Positions 51,385-62,679 are shown, counted from the stretch's first letter. The stretch is 64,000 nt of DNA from Cordylochernes scorpioides (GCA_030710605.1 CP092877.1:37620990-37684989); one strand, 5' to 3'. Notes: generated by a model from the letters alone, not told the origin. Numbers and translations are program-made.

Positions 51385-54300
51385 TGCCAGCTTCGGCAAC
51401 AGAACTCCTCCGAAGCTCAATGAACCTACCTGCACCCTAAACCAGCATACGCCTGTAAGTGCAATTATTTTAACCCCTATCATTCATTCTTTAAAGATGC
51501 CATTCCTAATTGACTCTGGAGCCAATGTTTCCATAATTAGTTTAAACCAATTTGAATATATTAAAAATGTTAATAGTTTCATTTGTTCCACCCCTATTAA
51601 CAATGATGTTATTTTCCGTACTATATCTAGTCATGCCAAACCAATCGGATTAGTTACCTTACCAATACAATTTAATAATTTTAATTTTAATGAAACATTT
51701 TATATTTTAAATTCACCCCTTGAACATGGTATCCTATCTATTCATGTTATGCAATTCTTAAGATTAACAATAGATTTTCATAATCAATTGATACTTCAAA
51801 ATAGTGTTCCAGTACCTAAACATTTGTACCATTTTGTATGTGACCTTCCCACTTGTAAGCACGGCTCGCGAATAATAACTTCTAACCCTAAACGACCCAT
51901 AATTCACTCGGTTAACTTAGGCGTTGACAATTTTCAACCTCCACGTGAGCCTTACTTACAAACAACCCTTAGTAATAATTATCAACCTTCCCCTGAATGC
52001 CCCTCTCACCCTTACAACCTTAATAGCATTCCTACCAGCCCATGCGCCTCTAGAGAATTAATGATTAAAGAATTTATCGAACAACGCCCAGAACTGACTA
52101 TCCCTTATCAGCAATTATTGTATTCTTTTAAAGATATTTTCCCTATCAATAAATTCAATGTATTACCACTCAACATAACCCCTGTAAAACTCAAAATTAT
52201 TTCTGATAAGGTTATTTCCCTCCGACCATACCGAACTCCCTATGCCTACCAGAAGGAAATTCAGGACCAGATATCTCAACTTCTAAAACATGACATAATC
52301 ACCCCCTCCTCTAGCCCATATTCCTCTCCTGTGACACTCGTTCGCAAACGCGATAACACCATGCGTCTCTGCATTGACTTCCGTCGCGTGAACGAACTAG
52401 TACCCTCGGATTTGCATCCTTTGCCATTGATAGAAACGGTACTGGATAACCTGTCGAAAGCCAGAGTATTTAGCACCGTTGACATAAGCAATGCATACTA
52501 TCAAATCCCCATCGCGGAGGAGAGTCAACCACTACTCTCTTTCGTGACTCAACAAGGGCAATATAATTTCAAACGCTTACCCTTTGGGTTCAAATCAGCA
52601 CCCCAAATTTTCGAACGTGTGATTACCCAGTTGATCCACAAACACCACCTCTCTTTCATAGCCCATTATTATGACGACTTCGTTATTTTTTCTGACTCCT
52701 CAGAACAACACCTTACGCACCTTCGACTTTTCTTTAAATTCTGTTTAGAGGAAAATCTCCAACTTAACCTTAAAAAATGTAATTTTTATCAAAATGAAAT
52801 AGATTTTCTCGGCTACCACATCACCGCAGGGACTTACACACCTAATATTAAAAATACCGAAATCATCAACGCTATTAGAACTCCTATCAACGTTAAAACC
52901 CTACAATCATTTTTAGGAGCCGTCAACGTATATCATAAATTCATCCCAGAATATGCTAGACTTCGCCACCCCTTAAATCAATTACTAAAAAAGAACGCCA
53001 AATGGCTTTGGAGCCCGAATTGTCAACAAGCCTTTGATAAATTGAAGCAACACCTCGCAACACAACCTGTGTTACATCTATTTCAAGAAGGGCTCCCATG
53101 CCAGGTCTATTGCGACGCTTCCACGCAGGGCATCGCAGGTGTACTCAAACAAGTACATCCTGACGGTAACATCTACCCTGTACAATATTACAGTCGCGCG
53201 TTGCGTTCCTATGAGCGTAATTACACTATATCTGAACTGGAGTGCTTAGCCATTGTAGAGTGCGTTGACAAATTCCGAGTGTACCTCCTAGGTACAAGGT
53301 TTGTCATCTACTCGGATCATCACGCCTTACAATGGCTAAAGACCATAAAAGACCCCACTGGACGCCTCTTTCGTTGGAGCCTTCGACTCTCAGCTTACGA
53401 CTATGAGGTCAAATACCTCAAGGGCTCGCGTCAGTACGAGGCGGACCTACTCTCCCGTAACCCTTTCTGCGGATTCCTATCCACAGGTCAAATAAAAGAT
53501 CATCAGGGCGAATTACGGAGGGACACAAGGTATATCCTCAATGACAAGGACCTTATGACCATTATACGACGGGGTGTCACTAAAATAATTGTTCCACCAT
53601 CACTCCGTGGCACCCTACTACAACGAGCCCATCGCGATTTCAATCACCCCGGCATTTCGCAGATGACCAGACTGATCGCAGCCCAATACTATTGGGACGG
53701 CATGACAAATGACATCAGGACACATGTAAGAACCTGTTCAGTATGCCAATTGGTCAAACCACCAAAAGGACCTATCTACGGAGAATTGGGACAACTCCCC
53801 CCAGCGGTCCTGCCGTACGAACTAGTGTCACTAGATACTATTTCTGGATTCGCGAAATATGGGAATTCTCAGACCTTCTTACATGTCGTAGTGGACCATG
53901 CCACACGGTACGCGTGGGCATTTCCATCGCGGTCCACCAGCATTCTCACCTATACCCAAGTGATTAAAAAGGTGATGCAGTTTGGTTCGCCTAAACGACT
54001 TTTGACGGATAGAGCTCCTGCCTTCACCTCTCCGAAATTTCGTAGATTTTTGATTAGACATAACATTGGCCAACATCTCACGACAAGCAACAACCCTCAG
54101 GCCAACGGATTAAGTGAACGACTAAACGCCACGATTACTGGCGAACTTAAACTGTTGCGCCTCCAACAACCTAAGACGGCCTGGACCAAACTACTACCTC
54201 AGGTCCTTCAGGCTTATAACCATACCCCACATTCGGTGACCGGGTTTCCACCGTCATACCTTTTGTTAGGTAGTTTCCCGCTACAACTATCCGAGCATGT

Positions 54301-54805
54301 ACAAAACTACCCAAAAATCGACGACGCCAGAGAATTGGCCTATCAAAGGACACACAAACGACACTTACGCGACAAAGCGAGATTCGACCAAACACATAGA
54401 GCTTCCGATTTTGAAGTAGGCGATCTCGTTTTGGCAAAAACATACCACCATCCAGACACTGGTAAACTGGCACCTTTCTTCTCAGGACCTTATGAAATAC
54501 TGGAGATAATTTCCCCTCAAATCGTACGGATCAACCGCTCCAACCGACCTCTAAGTCGTGAGACAGATACAATTCATGTCAACAAATTAAAACACTATAC
54601 GGAAAACGAACAATTTATTTCACCGCCCGTAAATGATCGAGACCAACCCAAAAATACCTTCAATTTCCCATATAAACACTTCAATCACACTCTAATCTAT
54701 ACTAAAACGGCTATTAACTCACTAAAGCAACATGACTACACTTACAATCAAGATGATCAAAGATATTTGAACCACTTATCCCCTGAAATCTTTACCAATT
54801 ACTAA
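51338..54805 (+). CDS. pol: Gypsy Pol (PR-RT-RNaseH-IN)
   Basis: 1155 codons without a stop. Protease: FLIDSGA with D59. RT: motif A VDISNAYY with D382, then LPFGFKSAP, and motif C YYDD at 444-447. RNase H: D593 (CDAST), E634-region (ELECLAIVE) and D660 (YSDHHALQW). Integrase: HHCC zinc-binding region (H..H around 765-775, CSVC near 805), catalytic D833, D891 and E927, with exactly 35 residues between the last two. A GPYEI motif follows near 1050. No chromodomain seen. It is expressed presumably by frameshift from gag, as the ORFs overlap. Confidence 0.95.
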   Translation: MSTRPQQRRAREKPSNASFGNRTPPKLNEPTCTLNQHTPVSAIILTPIIHSLKMPFLIDSGANVSIISLNQFEYIKNVNSFICSTPINNDVIFRTISSHAKPIGLVTLPIQFNNFNFNETFYILNSPLEHGILSIHVMQFLRLTIDFHNQLILQNSVPVPKHLYHFVCDLPTCKHGSRIITSNPKRPIIHSVNLGVDNFQPPREPYLQTTLSNNYQPSPECPSHPYNLNSIPTSPCASRELMIKEFIEQRPELTIPYQQLLYSFKDIFPINKFNVLPLNITPVKLKIISDKVISLRPYRTPYAYQKEIQDQISQLLKHDIITPSSSPYSSPVTLVRKRDNTMRLCIDFRRVNELVPSDLHPLPLIETVLDNLSKARVFSTVDISNAYYQIPIAEESQPLLSFVTQQGQYNFKRLPFGFKSAPQIFERVITQLIHKHHLSFIAHYYDDFVIFSDSSEQHLTHLRLFFKFCLEENLQLNLKKCNFYQNEIDFLGYHITAGTYTPNIKNTEIINAIRTPINVKTLQSFLGAVNVYHKFIPEYARLRHPLNQLLKKNAKWLWSPNCQQAFDKLKQHLATQPVLHLFQEGLPCQVYCDASTQGIAGVLKQVHPDGNIYPVQYYSRALRSYERNYTISELECLAIVECVDKFRVYLLGTRFVIYSDHHALQWLKTIKDPTGRLFRWSLRLSAYDYEVKYLKGSRQYEADLLSRNPFCGFLSTGQIKDHQGELRRDTRYILNDKDLMTIIRRGVTKIIVPPSLRGTLLQRAHRDFNHPGISQMTRLIAAQYYWDGMTNDIRTHVRTCSVCQLVKPPKGPIYGELGQLPPAVLPYELVSLDTISGFAKYGNSQTFLHVVVDHATRYAWAFPSRSTSILTYTQVIKKVMQFGSPKRLLTDRAPAFTSPKFRRFLIRHNIGQHLTTSNNPQANGLSERLNATITGELKLLRLQQPKTAWTKLLPQVLQAYNHTPHSVTGFPPSYLLLGSFPLQLSEHVQNYPKIDDARELAYQRTHKRHLRDKARFDQTHRASDFEVGDLVLAKTYHHPDTGKLAPFFSGPYEILEIISPQIVRINRSNRPLSRETDTIHVNKLKHYTENEQFISPPVNDRDQPKNTFNFPYKHFNHTLIYTKTAINSLKQHDYTYNQDDQRYLNHLSPEIFTNY

Positions 54806-56244
54806 CCTGACAACAAGACTTTTCGAACCCAGTAGTATCTAAATAATTAAGGTAGAGTGGCCCAAAGCAAGTTTCCCCTCGCTCTGTCCGCCTATATTCT
54901 ACCTTTGCATCTAGAACTATTTTATCTTCGAAAATTAAATATAAGTCCATTCGACTTCCTCACCTACACACGGGACTTTTCCCCTCGGACTCGCTACACA
55001 AGTAACTACATAGATAAGTTAGATTGGCCCAGGGCAAGTCTCCCCTCGCTCTGTTCGCCGAGGTTCTAACATTGTATGTAGTTTTATATTTACCTCAGTC
55101 CTGAGCTCACACAATTGTCAACCTCAATCTCATTTCTCGTACTCTACACTTATAGCATAGAAAGCCCATGACAAGTTTCCCCTTGCCATGTCCGCCTGAA
55201 AAATATCTTAAAGTGTAGAGTTCCCCAGTCTTAATGATCTTCAGAATTTCACCTCGACCAACTTTTATCTTTTATTATTATTTATTGTTAATTTTAAAAT
55301 CTCTTTTAATTTAATCCCCACCACACACACACTTTTTTTCAAATTTCAAACTTTATTTCAACTTTTATGTCACTTTTACTTATGTTTTTTTTTTGTTGGT
55401 GGTGTTTTAAAAACTTTGCCTTTTATATTTAACATACATATCTCCCATTTATAATTCAATTAATGGACAATTTTCAGATATCGTGCCACAACCTTTCAAG
55501 CTTATAATGCCTTATTTTCTTCTCAATAACATGTTCTCTCGAAATTTTTTCTTATCTTTCACCATCGCTCTTGAAAAAAAAAAAAAAAAACTCTTGTTTT
55601 TAATTTTTCGAATATCAACTTATGTTTTTTATGAACCAATGACCAAATTTTCGCTGAACCTCTCAGTCTTTCTGCAGTGTATCTATTCCTACATTGAAAC
55701 TTAGGTTCTGAAAGTCAAGGCTTTTTTTTTTTTTTTTTCAACCATTCGACCTCAGAGGTCTTATTTTTTGTCAATTGACCGCAAAGGTCCACTTTTTTTT
55801 TCTCACTCGACCCCGAAGGTCTTTTTTCACGTACGTGCATGTCCATTATTTGTTAAATTTATTAATTTTAGTGTCATCAAGAGAACCGCACATAAGTTGT
55901 CTGCCTAATCAATCTCCTTCATTCTAAAGTATCTCTGTAAAATGTCTCAATACGTTTTGTTGACGAATGCTGCAGAGATGACTATTTGCTCCAGCCTCTT
56001 TCTAATGGCTTCCTTTGTTCATTTTAGAATGTTGAACCACTTACTTTACAGCTCTCTTACTTTCCATTCTCTTCACCTCCTCATTCACGTACCCATATTG
56101 TACATAGCTATGATTGTCCATACCTACACTCTGTACCATATTAACCTACACGTAAAATTAATTTGTACATAGCCAAATTATTTCCCACCCTCAAAGAATT
56201 CCCTGCACAAATTCTTCTTTGAAGGGGGGGGGGGGGGGGACATC
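54806..56244 (+). other. Long 3' non-coding region of the Gypsy element
   Basis: About 1.4 kb with no env-like ORF. Three related blocks with TTTCCCCTCGCTCTGTCCGC (54873, 55037, 55174) recur. Three near-palindromes CGACC...GGTC, each followed by a T-run, occur at about 55749, 55779 and 55808. The region ends in a purine tract and a G-run (about 56224-56239) serving as polypurine tract. Confidence 0.7.
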
Positions 56245-56642
56245 TGTCATAATATTTGGAAATATGTAAAATAAAATGGCCTGTGTGGGAGTACAAGGAA
56301 AGAGGGAAGATAGCGAGGTTAACAAACAACCCCCTTGGTAAACAAGTATCACGACTTCATTATCTCCCCTAGGGGACTTATCTTACTTAAAGCGGCTTAT
56401 AAGCGGCTAGACGGGATGATCAAAGTGCAGTTCTCACCGAGGTGGCCTCGACGCCAGTTGTTCTAGGGGTTGTTCTGGGACCTTCTATCTTTCCTCCCCG
56501 ATCTATTTCCTCACGGGTTTTTGCCTCTGGATCCTGTCTCCTGTGTGTCCTTACCACCCATCGCTCAACAACCACGACTGCTTCTAGCCAACATGCCACA
56601 CTGCATTCATCCAACAGCATAAACTACTACTACATTACCACA
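56245..56642 (+). repeat. Gypsy 3' LTR
   Basis: Same as the 5' LTR. Followed by TATA of the host (TA)n. Confidence 0.95.
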
Positions 56643-57284
56643 TATATATATATATATATATAGTTATCATTAATTTAGAATTAATATGTGTTTAAATTTA
56701 TATTTTGATTTTGTAATTATTATTATTATCTTAAATTCATAGAAGCATTTTCTAGCATGCATATTCAATCTTTTTATCATCATCACTTTAGTTTTGTTTA
56801 CATTATGAATATAGTTTAGTTAGCAAATAGGTTTAGTAACAGTAGATTTCATTCTTTGCTTTGTTCCCTTTTTTAAGCAATAAATTAAATTGGAATAAGG
56901 CGTCATATTAAATTCAATTCAAGCATAAGGAAACATCATTGATTCATTTTGCAACAAGTGAAAACCATAAGTCTATTCAACTGCACATTTTCATACAATA
57001 TGTATACACAAAATTATATACAATTACACTGTTGTATATAAATATCTCTCTCTCTCTCTTTCATAGATAAAATAATTATCTATAATATTAAATATAATTC
57101 TTAGCTGTATATATACTGAATGCAATATTTAAATCAAAGATACAATTCTTTCTTCGGCCTTATAGAGCAAGAGTGGTGTACGCGTGCTCGCATGTTTTAG
57201 TAAAAAAACACAAACATCCTCGATAAAGAGAGGCGAGTTGCCCCTCGAAATATTGGAATAATGAAATAATTATGAATCCAATAT
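56643..57284. other. (TA)n then AT-rich DNA, no gene
   Basis: A degenerate tail motif with stem GAGGCGAGTTGCCCCTC followed by GAAATATTGG lies at 57226-57255, similar in layout to the PLE tails. Confidence 0.45.
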
Positions 57285-57296
57285 ATGCATCTTAAA

Positions 57297-57333
<37 letters not shown>

Positions 57334-57395
57334 GATTGAGCAATCCATAATAATATCTATAAATAAATAAAAGGCATATATTGGATCTGAATTTA
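57285..57395. repeat. (TA)n flanked by foldback-element ends
   Basis: AATCCAATATATGC at left and GGCATATATTGGAT at right face each other across (TA)n, the outer ends of the element family at 46955-47230. Confidence 0.6.
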
Positions 57396-57560
57396 TTATT
57401 TAATATATATATATTAAAAATGGCATATCCTGACCAAGAGCACATGTGCTTTACAGAAGGCAGAGCGCCATCTGGTGGAACAGAAATCAACTAAACATTG
57501 ATTTAGCCTGTTCCCTGATATTTGGCCAACCCAATTTCTTGATAAATCAAGAAAAGCCAT

Positions 57561-57601
57561 CCACGAACGCGTTTCGCGCTTTTTGGCGCTCGTCAGCGTG
57601 G
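57561..57601 (-). ncRNA. Hammerhead ribozyme-like motif (type I), near-perfect
   Basis: Minus strand: stem I 5' CCACG (57601-57597), CTGACGA (57596-57590), stem II GCGC...GCGC with a CAAAAA loop, GAAA (57575-57572), stem III A-U and C-G closing a GC loop, triplet GTT (57568-57566), then stem I 3' CGTGG (57565-57561). Stem I pairs perfectly over five bases, stem II over four. Every conserved core position fits. The small stem III is typical of PLE-associated hammerheads. The flank is not obviously coding. Confidence 0.78.
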
Positions 57602-57998
57602 AGTAGGCTGAACCACTGCGAACAAAAAATATTTTTTGGTCCCAGTGGCTTCCCGAAAAACCAAGAAATGGGTATTTAAGGCCAAACTTGCGTAACTTGC
57701 GTTTTTCAACACCTGATCTTTTATTTTTTTCTTTCGTTTTTTCATATATACAAGTCAATGTCTGTCTGTTTCGCGATAAACTCAAAAACTACTGAACCAA
57801 TTGGTACCAAATTTTGCATGTCGCTTTTTATAAACCTGAGGAAATTTTCGGCTACATTTTGATTAGTATTTTTGGCTATTTCTTTTTTTCATTTGAAGAA
57901 TTTTGACGTGACAACGTCTTAAATTAGGTTGCGGCTGGGAGTCACTTATGAAAAAGTGTAACGCCCGGTAACGTTACGATGAGTCACCGAACGAGAGT

Positions 57999-58024
57999 GC
58001 TGCGCGCGCAGCTGCGCGCGCAGC
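57999..58024. repeat. Perfect 26-bp GC palindrome
   Basis: GCTGCGCGCGCAG followed by its exact reverse complement. Stands out in AT-rich surroundings. Confidence 0.85.
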
Positions 58025-58404
58025 GCTAGAGAATTAGGCGCATTGAATCGGCGCATGCTTGTCTCTGTCTTTTTCTGTAAATTATTAGTTTAAAATTAAT
58101 TAATTATTATTTTACAAATTTTAAATAGTTTCAAATTTATTTAGCAAAAATTTGAACCTTCGATCTGAATAAATGTTTTGATTTTCGAATTGATTCTTTA
58201 AAATTACAAATATTAAGAAAAAGTGGCAGATATAAGAAAACTTTATTTAAACTGTGTTGAGCAAGAATTTTAACATCTAATTTAAGTAAATGTTTTAATT
58301 TTCAATTTCATCATTTACAATTACAAATTTTATTTAAATTCAAATTTATTTAGCAAAAATTTGAACCTTCGATCTGAATAAGTGTTTTGATTTTCAAATA
58401 CCAA

Positions 58405-58660
58405 CGCGGCTGGTGGAGTGGCGATCTATCGTAAATAATCATCGACATCTACGGCGGAAGTGTTCCAAGTTGCGATTACAGACGTAACTCGTGTCATTAA
58501 AACCAAGGGTGACATGTGCATGACTGAAGTTACTTGCTTCGCCGCTAATACTAGCTTCAAGTTTATACTCGGTGCTGTATATATTCATCCAGGAGCTAGT
58601 ATGCAGGATATTGGAATGTTACTATGGCAAGGACTCGGTCCGTACATTCACAACAGATAA
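58405..58660 (+). pseudogene. EEP-type endonuclease fragment
   Basis: Frame text includes AAGGVAIYRK at the start, a stop, then GDMCMTEVTCFA, FKFILGAVYIHPG and SMQDIGMLLWQGLGPY. The pattern GG.AIY ... L.AVYI.PG is that of APE-like endonucleases of LINEs and Helentrons. Truncated at both ends with an internal stop. Confidence 0.5.
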
Positions 58661-58778
58661 CAAACGATAAGGAAAGATCAAATATCCGAAATAAACTCTG
58701 AGAGAAGAATTACTAAAACTATAACAAGATTCAGAAAAAAAAACTCTTTGAGGGAATGACAAACATCCAGATAGCACA

Positions 58779-58958
58779 AAAACCTACAGGACATGTAACA
58801 ATTGTCCTGATGTGGAACTAACACCTATCCACATATTTTCATTTCCAGCAATGGCCGCAGCCTTGCAGAAAATTAACGTGGACCCAGAGCAGCAGCTTTA
58901 CACAAACAAGATAGAGGACATTGTGACATCTGTGATAGAGATGTATGGAGACATCTGA
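58779..58958 (+). pseudogene. LINE ORF2 C-terminal fragment
   Basis: Reads KTYRTCNNCPDVELTPIHIF then AMAAALQKINVDPEQQLY and ends SVIEMYGDI with TGA at 58956-58958. C-x2-C...H is the C-terminal cysteine motif of Jockey/I-like LINE proteins. The text is one I associate with LINEs of spider genomes, though this is from memory. 5' truncated. Confidence 0.65.
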
Positions 58959-59454
58959 GGCTCTTAATTGACACGACAACAACAAAAACATTGAATAAGT
59001 CAGCTCAGCTTATATATTGGGGAATTCCTGATGAAGATATTTAAGCAAACTACGGAGATAAGCTTTGAGGACAATATAAATACTCGTTGAATACATTTCG
59101 GTCAAAATATGACACTTTATTATCATCACACATATCATCAAACTAACAGAAAAAAAAAGTAGAAATATCTTGAGTGACAATATGATGGAACTAAATAGGC
59201 TAGACCTAATCAATATGCAATCATACGTTCACGCCGAAATCTCAAAGAATTGTCAGCAGATATCAGAGATTTGCTGACGGCATATGTTTCTGATTAAGCT
59301 TGAGATCTCTCACTCTTAAACCTTCATCTTCTTTCTCTCTTTTAAGATGGTAGTTTACTAGAGAGAAATATTTGAGGTATATAACATTTTGAACTCTATT
59401 TAATGGAATTCTTAATTAAGATTAAACGTATTTTTACCTTATGCCATAGGTTAT
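58959..59454. other. No recognisable feature
   Basis: AT-rich DNA after the LINE end. Confidence 0.4.
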
Positions 59455-59456
59455 TT

Positions 59457-59665
59457 TCGTAAAGATAGAGGCTGCCTGGCCCGGCATTCATAGTTCCTTA
59501 AATTAAAGATATTTCGGCCAGTAAATATTTTTTAGAATAATTTTTAACGCTTTGCTAAATGTTTTAATTTTTGTTCGCTCCTGACGAGGACAAAAGATTT
59601 TTGTCGAAACGTTGAGACAATAAAAATATTTACTGGCCGAAGTATCTTTAATTTGAAGATAGGTT
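59457..59665. repeat. Foldback of two PLE tails with hammerhead-like core
   Basis: AAAGATATTTCGGCCAGTAA (left) and TTACTGGCCGAAGTATCTTT (right) are the arms. The right half has CTGACGA (59579-59585), a GACAAAA/TTTTGTC stem, GAAAC and GTT, with three pairs of stem I. Stem III would have no loop, so it might work only as a dimer. Confidence 0.75.
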
Positions 59666-59794
59666 ATTTTGTTTAATTTCTTAACGATGAATGATTCATA
59701 TGGTGATTTATATAATAGTCAACTTTTAATTTTTCTTTTTTTAAAAATAATATTTACAATAATAGAAGTTTGGTAAATAGAAAAAAAATCCATA

Positions 59795-60025
59795 AATATA
59801 TCTTTCTAATTAAAAAGGCATATATTGGATCAAAATATATATATTTTATTTCTATTTCTCCCTCCCCATTGAATATAGACAAAACAAATTTTAAACTTAT
59901 TCTAGTGACGTTATGTGACGCTGAATTTGTTGTTGACATTAATATATTGTTATACCTTGAGAAAGGTTGGCATTTAGCCAACTGAAATATTGGTATATAA
60001 ATTATCCTTTGATCCAAAATATGTC
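59795..60025. repeat. Foldback-element arm, truncated by gap
   Basis: AAGGCATATATTGGATCAAA at left and GATCCAAAATATGTC at right are its two ends; inner words match 47105-47230. The right end runs into the assembly gap. Confidence 0.65.
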
Positions 60026-60125
60026 NNNNNNNNNNNNNNNNNNNNNNNNNNNNNNNNNNNNNNNNNNNNNNNNNNNNNNNNNNNNNNNNNNNNNNNNNNN
60101 NNNNNNNNNNNNNNNNNNNNNNNNN
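60026..60125. other. Assembly gap (100 N)
   Basis: Exactly 100 N, which normally marks a gap of unknown size. The duplicated block starts at its right edge. Confidence 0.98.
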
Positions 60126-60189
60126 AAGCTTAAGAGTTATGAATATGTTATGATGTTGTTGAAAATTGTGTCAGAAAGTCATATATATA

Positions 60190-60465
60190 TATAGTATAAT
60201 ATAACACGAATAAAATCATAAGGATGAGTTTCTTTATTGGTATAAACCGATTCGAGCTTTCGGGCGCGAGCAGCCCTTCTACAGGAATTAAAGGAAACAA
60301 ATTAATCAGACATGTATATATACATATATATAAAAAAATTTGCATACCTAGGATTATTTATTTAAAAAAAATTATTAAGTTATAACTATTGCTATGTAAA
60401 TTAATCTATCTGCTAATATTATTAAATGCAAAATTATAAAATGTTGTAGTGAAGAGGCATATATA
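60190..60465 (-). repeat. Insertion in copy 2: PLE-tail element
   Basis: Absent from copy 1. Minus strand carries CTGTAGA, a GGGC...GCCC stem and GAAAGCTCG (60292-60255). Flanked on both sides by TA repeats, so it probably inserted there after the duplication. Confidence 0.6.
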
Positions 60466-60651
60466 TATAGTGTTTGGAACTATAATCTAATTATTATAAT
60501 ATACAGAGTGGCTAAAAGTATGGTACTCTATATTTATGAACTTAAGAATAGTATATAAAGCGTGTGGGCGCGTGAATTCGTAGTGTTTAGAAAGGGTAAT
60601 GTTAATGAACTGTTTTCTTAGAAATCGAAGGTTCCAACATCTTTTTTTTTT

Positions 60652-61312
60652 ATGCGTCCTATATCTCATAACGCTACGATTGCGCACCTGATCGACGAAG
60701 ATATTTGTTCTTCAGACATCACTCGCCGGCTCAAGATCAACGCCAGAATTGTTAGGGGGATTGTAAAGCAATACCGGGAGCGATGTCATTATGGATTGTT
60801 TCCAAAATCTGACTTTCCAAGGACGGTCAACACTTCTGCAACATGGAAGATCATAAAGAAGAGGATTGCCCGAAATTACAGCGTCAGCATGAATCGCATC
60901 ACTTATGACCTCTGAATCTCTAGGGAGAGTGCAGAATATCGTGAAACGCGACCTGGGACTTCGCAGATATCGTCTTTACCGTGGGAAAACCTTTTGCGAA
61001 GCTGCAATGAAGAATCGCTTGGATAAGGTAAAGAAATTGCTTTCAATGATAGAGTGGACCACCTTTCCAACATTATGTGGACGGACGAGAAGAATTTCAC
61101 AGTTGTAGTCGCCCAAAATTCCCAAAACCGCTGTCAGCTTCTGACTCCAGGAAACAAGGCTTCCAGGAAACGTCGGATGCACACGAGGCTCAAGTTCCCG
61201 AAATCTGTCATTGTCTGAGCCGGTGTCACTTCTGAAGACAAGACCCCGCTGGGTTTCATTGATCGAAATGTTAAAATCGACTCACAAGTCTACCAATACG
61301 TCATTCTGAGAG
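60652..61312 (+). pseudogene. Tc1/mariner-type transposase remnant, copy 2
   Basis: Same gene as 20095-20755 and broken at the same places. Copy 2 has TDEKNFTVV-like text intact around 61083 (in another frame) where copy 1 has a deletion, so copy 2 is slightly closer to the ancestor there. Not functional. Confidence 0.7.
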
Positions 61313-62094
61313 AGTGATACCTTCTATACTTTGTTCATTGATATAGAAATATATATTGAGGTTTTGATATATTTCTTATTCCATCTAATTAGAAAAAGAA
61401 ATAATAAAAATAATATGCCTTCAAATTGTCAAAAAAAAATTTCCTAAATTGAGAGGTTTATATTATTTTGAGCAATTATTTTTTTATAACAAAAAAAAAT
61501 TGGAGTCAAATAAAATGTTAAAAAGGTTATTCTCAAGAATATTTACCAGATGATTGTGTATCCTTGAATCTTTTAAATTCAAATAATTTTTGTGAATATT
61601 CATAATTCACACACAAAAACACATTTATTTATATTCTTTCATCGTATAATAAAAATAAAATCGAAAATAAAATATTCATAAAAAATTAATGAAATATATT
61701 CAATCTAGAACATAAAAAAAATCAAAATAAAATCTATAATAAGAATATCACAGAAAATTAAATTGAGGGGGAATATCTGGCAACACTGGCAGATGGTGCT
61801 ACGATCGATGGTGTCACCGGGAAATCCGTGGGAGGTGAAAAACAAAAAGTGGGAAGTCTTGCCAAGAAAGTTCCGGACAGCCACGCCACGCTTTTAAAAT
61901 TAAAAATATCGATTCAGGGACGATTAGACCGGTTTCGTGGTAGTTGGTCGATATAGAGCACGTCACGACAAACCCGTGAGTGCCACCACACAAAGACGTC
62001 TGCGTGTTATTTAACAGATTATAGTTCTACAGGGCGCTGCGCAAGAAACATTGAGAAAAGAGTCATGTATAAATGGATATGTAAAACGACGTTT
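61313..62094. other. Non-coding part of copy 2
   Basis: Parallels 20756-21520. Confidence 0.4.
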
Positions 62095-62410
62095 GACAAG
62101 TTTTACCGCAAATATTTATTTTGAACAAAAAATAATAATTTATTTTAAAGGGAAATAACAACTATTTCTATACTTAGGGATGAAGTATGAAAAGATAAAT
62201 TGTGAAGAATAATGATGAACGGAAAAATAAAAGTGTCCAGGGATAGGAAAGGATGAAAATATGAATTGTGTTCCCATCCCTGGACACTTTTATTTTACCG
62301 TTTATCATTACTCTTCACAGTTCATCCTCTCATACTTCATCCCTAGGATAGAAATAATTGTTATTTCTCCTTAAAATAAATTACGAATTTTCGTTCAAAA
62401 GAAACATATG
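62095..62410. repeat. Inverted pair of SINE bodies, copy 2
   Basis: Parallels 21540-21870, with few differences. Confidence 0.75.
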
Positions 62411-62679
62411 CGGTAAAACTTGTCAAGCGTCGTTTTACAATCATAAGCCGCATTATATTGTATTACAAATGTATATGTAAATGAATGATTACCTGTAAAT
62501 AAGTAATCTTTTCTAAGCAATTATATGCACCTGGCCGAATCCTGTGTAGGGCATAGGCCCTAAATAAATGGCTTGTTGCTTTATTAATTTTTATGCTATA
62601 TATTATCTTTTAAAATTGTTAATTAAAATATCTGGCACATTTTGGCAAATACACGGCGTGTTATTTGATTTATTATAGT

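Larger units (their letters stand above)
50070..56642 (+). mobile_element. Gypsy (Ty3) LTR retrotransposon, intact
   Basis: Two 398-bp LTRs flank gag and pol ORFs with no internal stop. LTRs appear identical by eye, implying very recent insertion. Order within pol is protease, RT, RNase H, integrase, the Ty3/Gypsy order. No env. A polypurine/G tract precedes the 3' LTR. The 6573-bp element could be autonomous. Confidence 0.95.
57740..58680 (+). mobile_element. Probable Helentron/Helitron remnant
   Basis: CAATGTCTGTCTGTTTCGCG followed by AAACTCAAAAACTACTGAAC (57753-57800) resembles the terminal segment common in arthropod Helentron-type elements. Downstream, an AP-endonuclease-like fragment (58405-58670) fits the EEP domain that Helentrons carry. 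No helicase remains. A LINE origin for the endonuclease fragment is the alternative. Confidence 0.35.
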
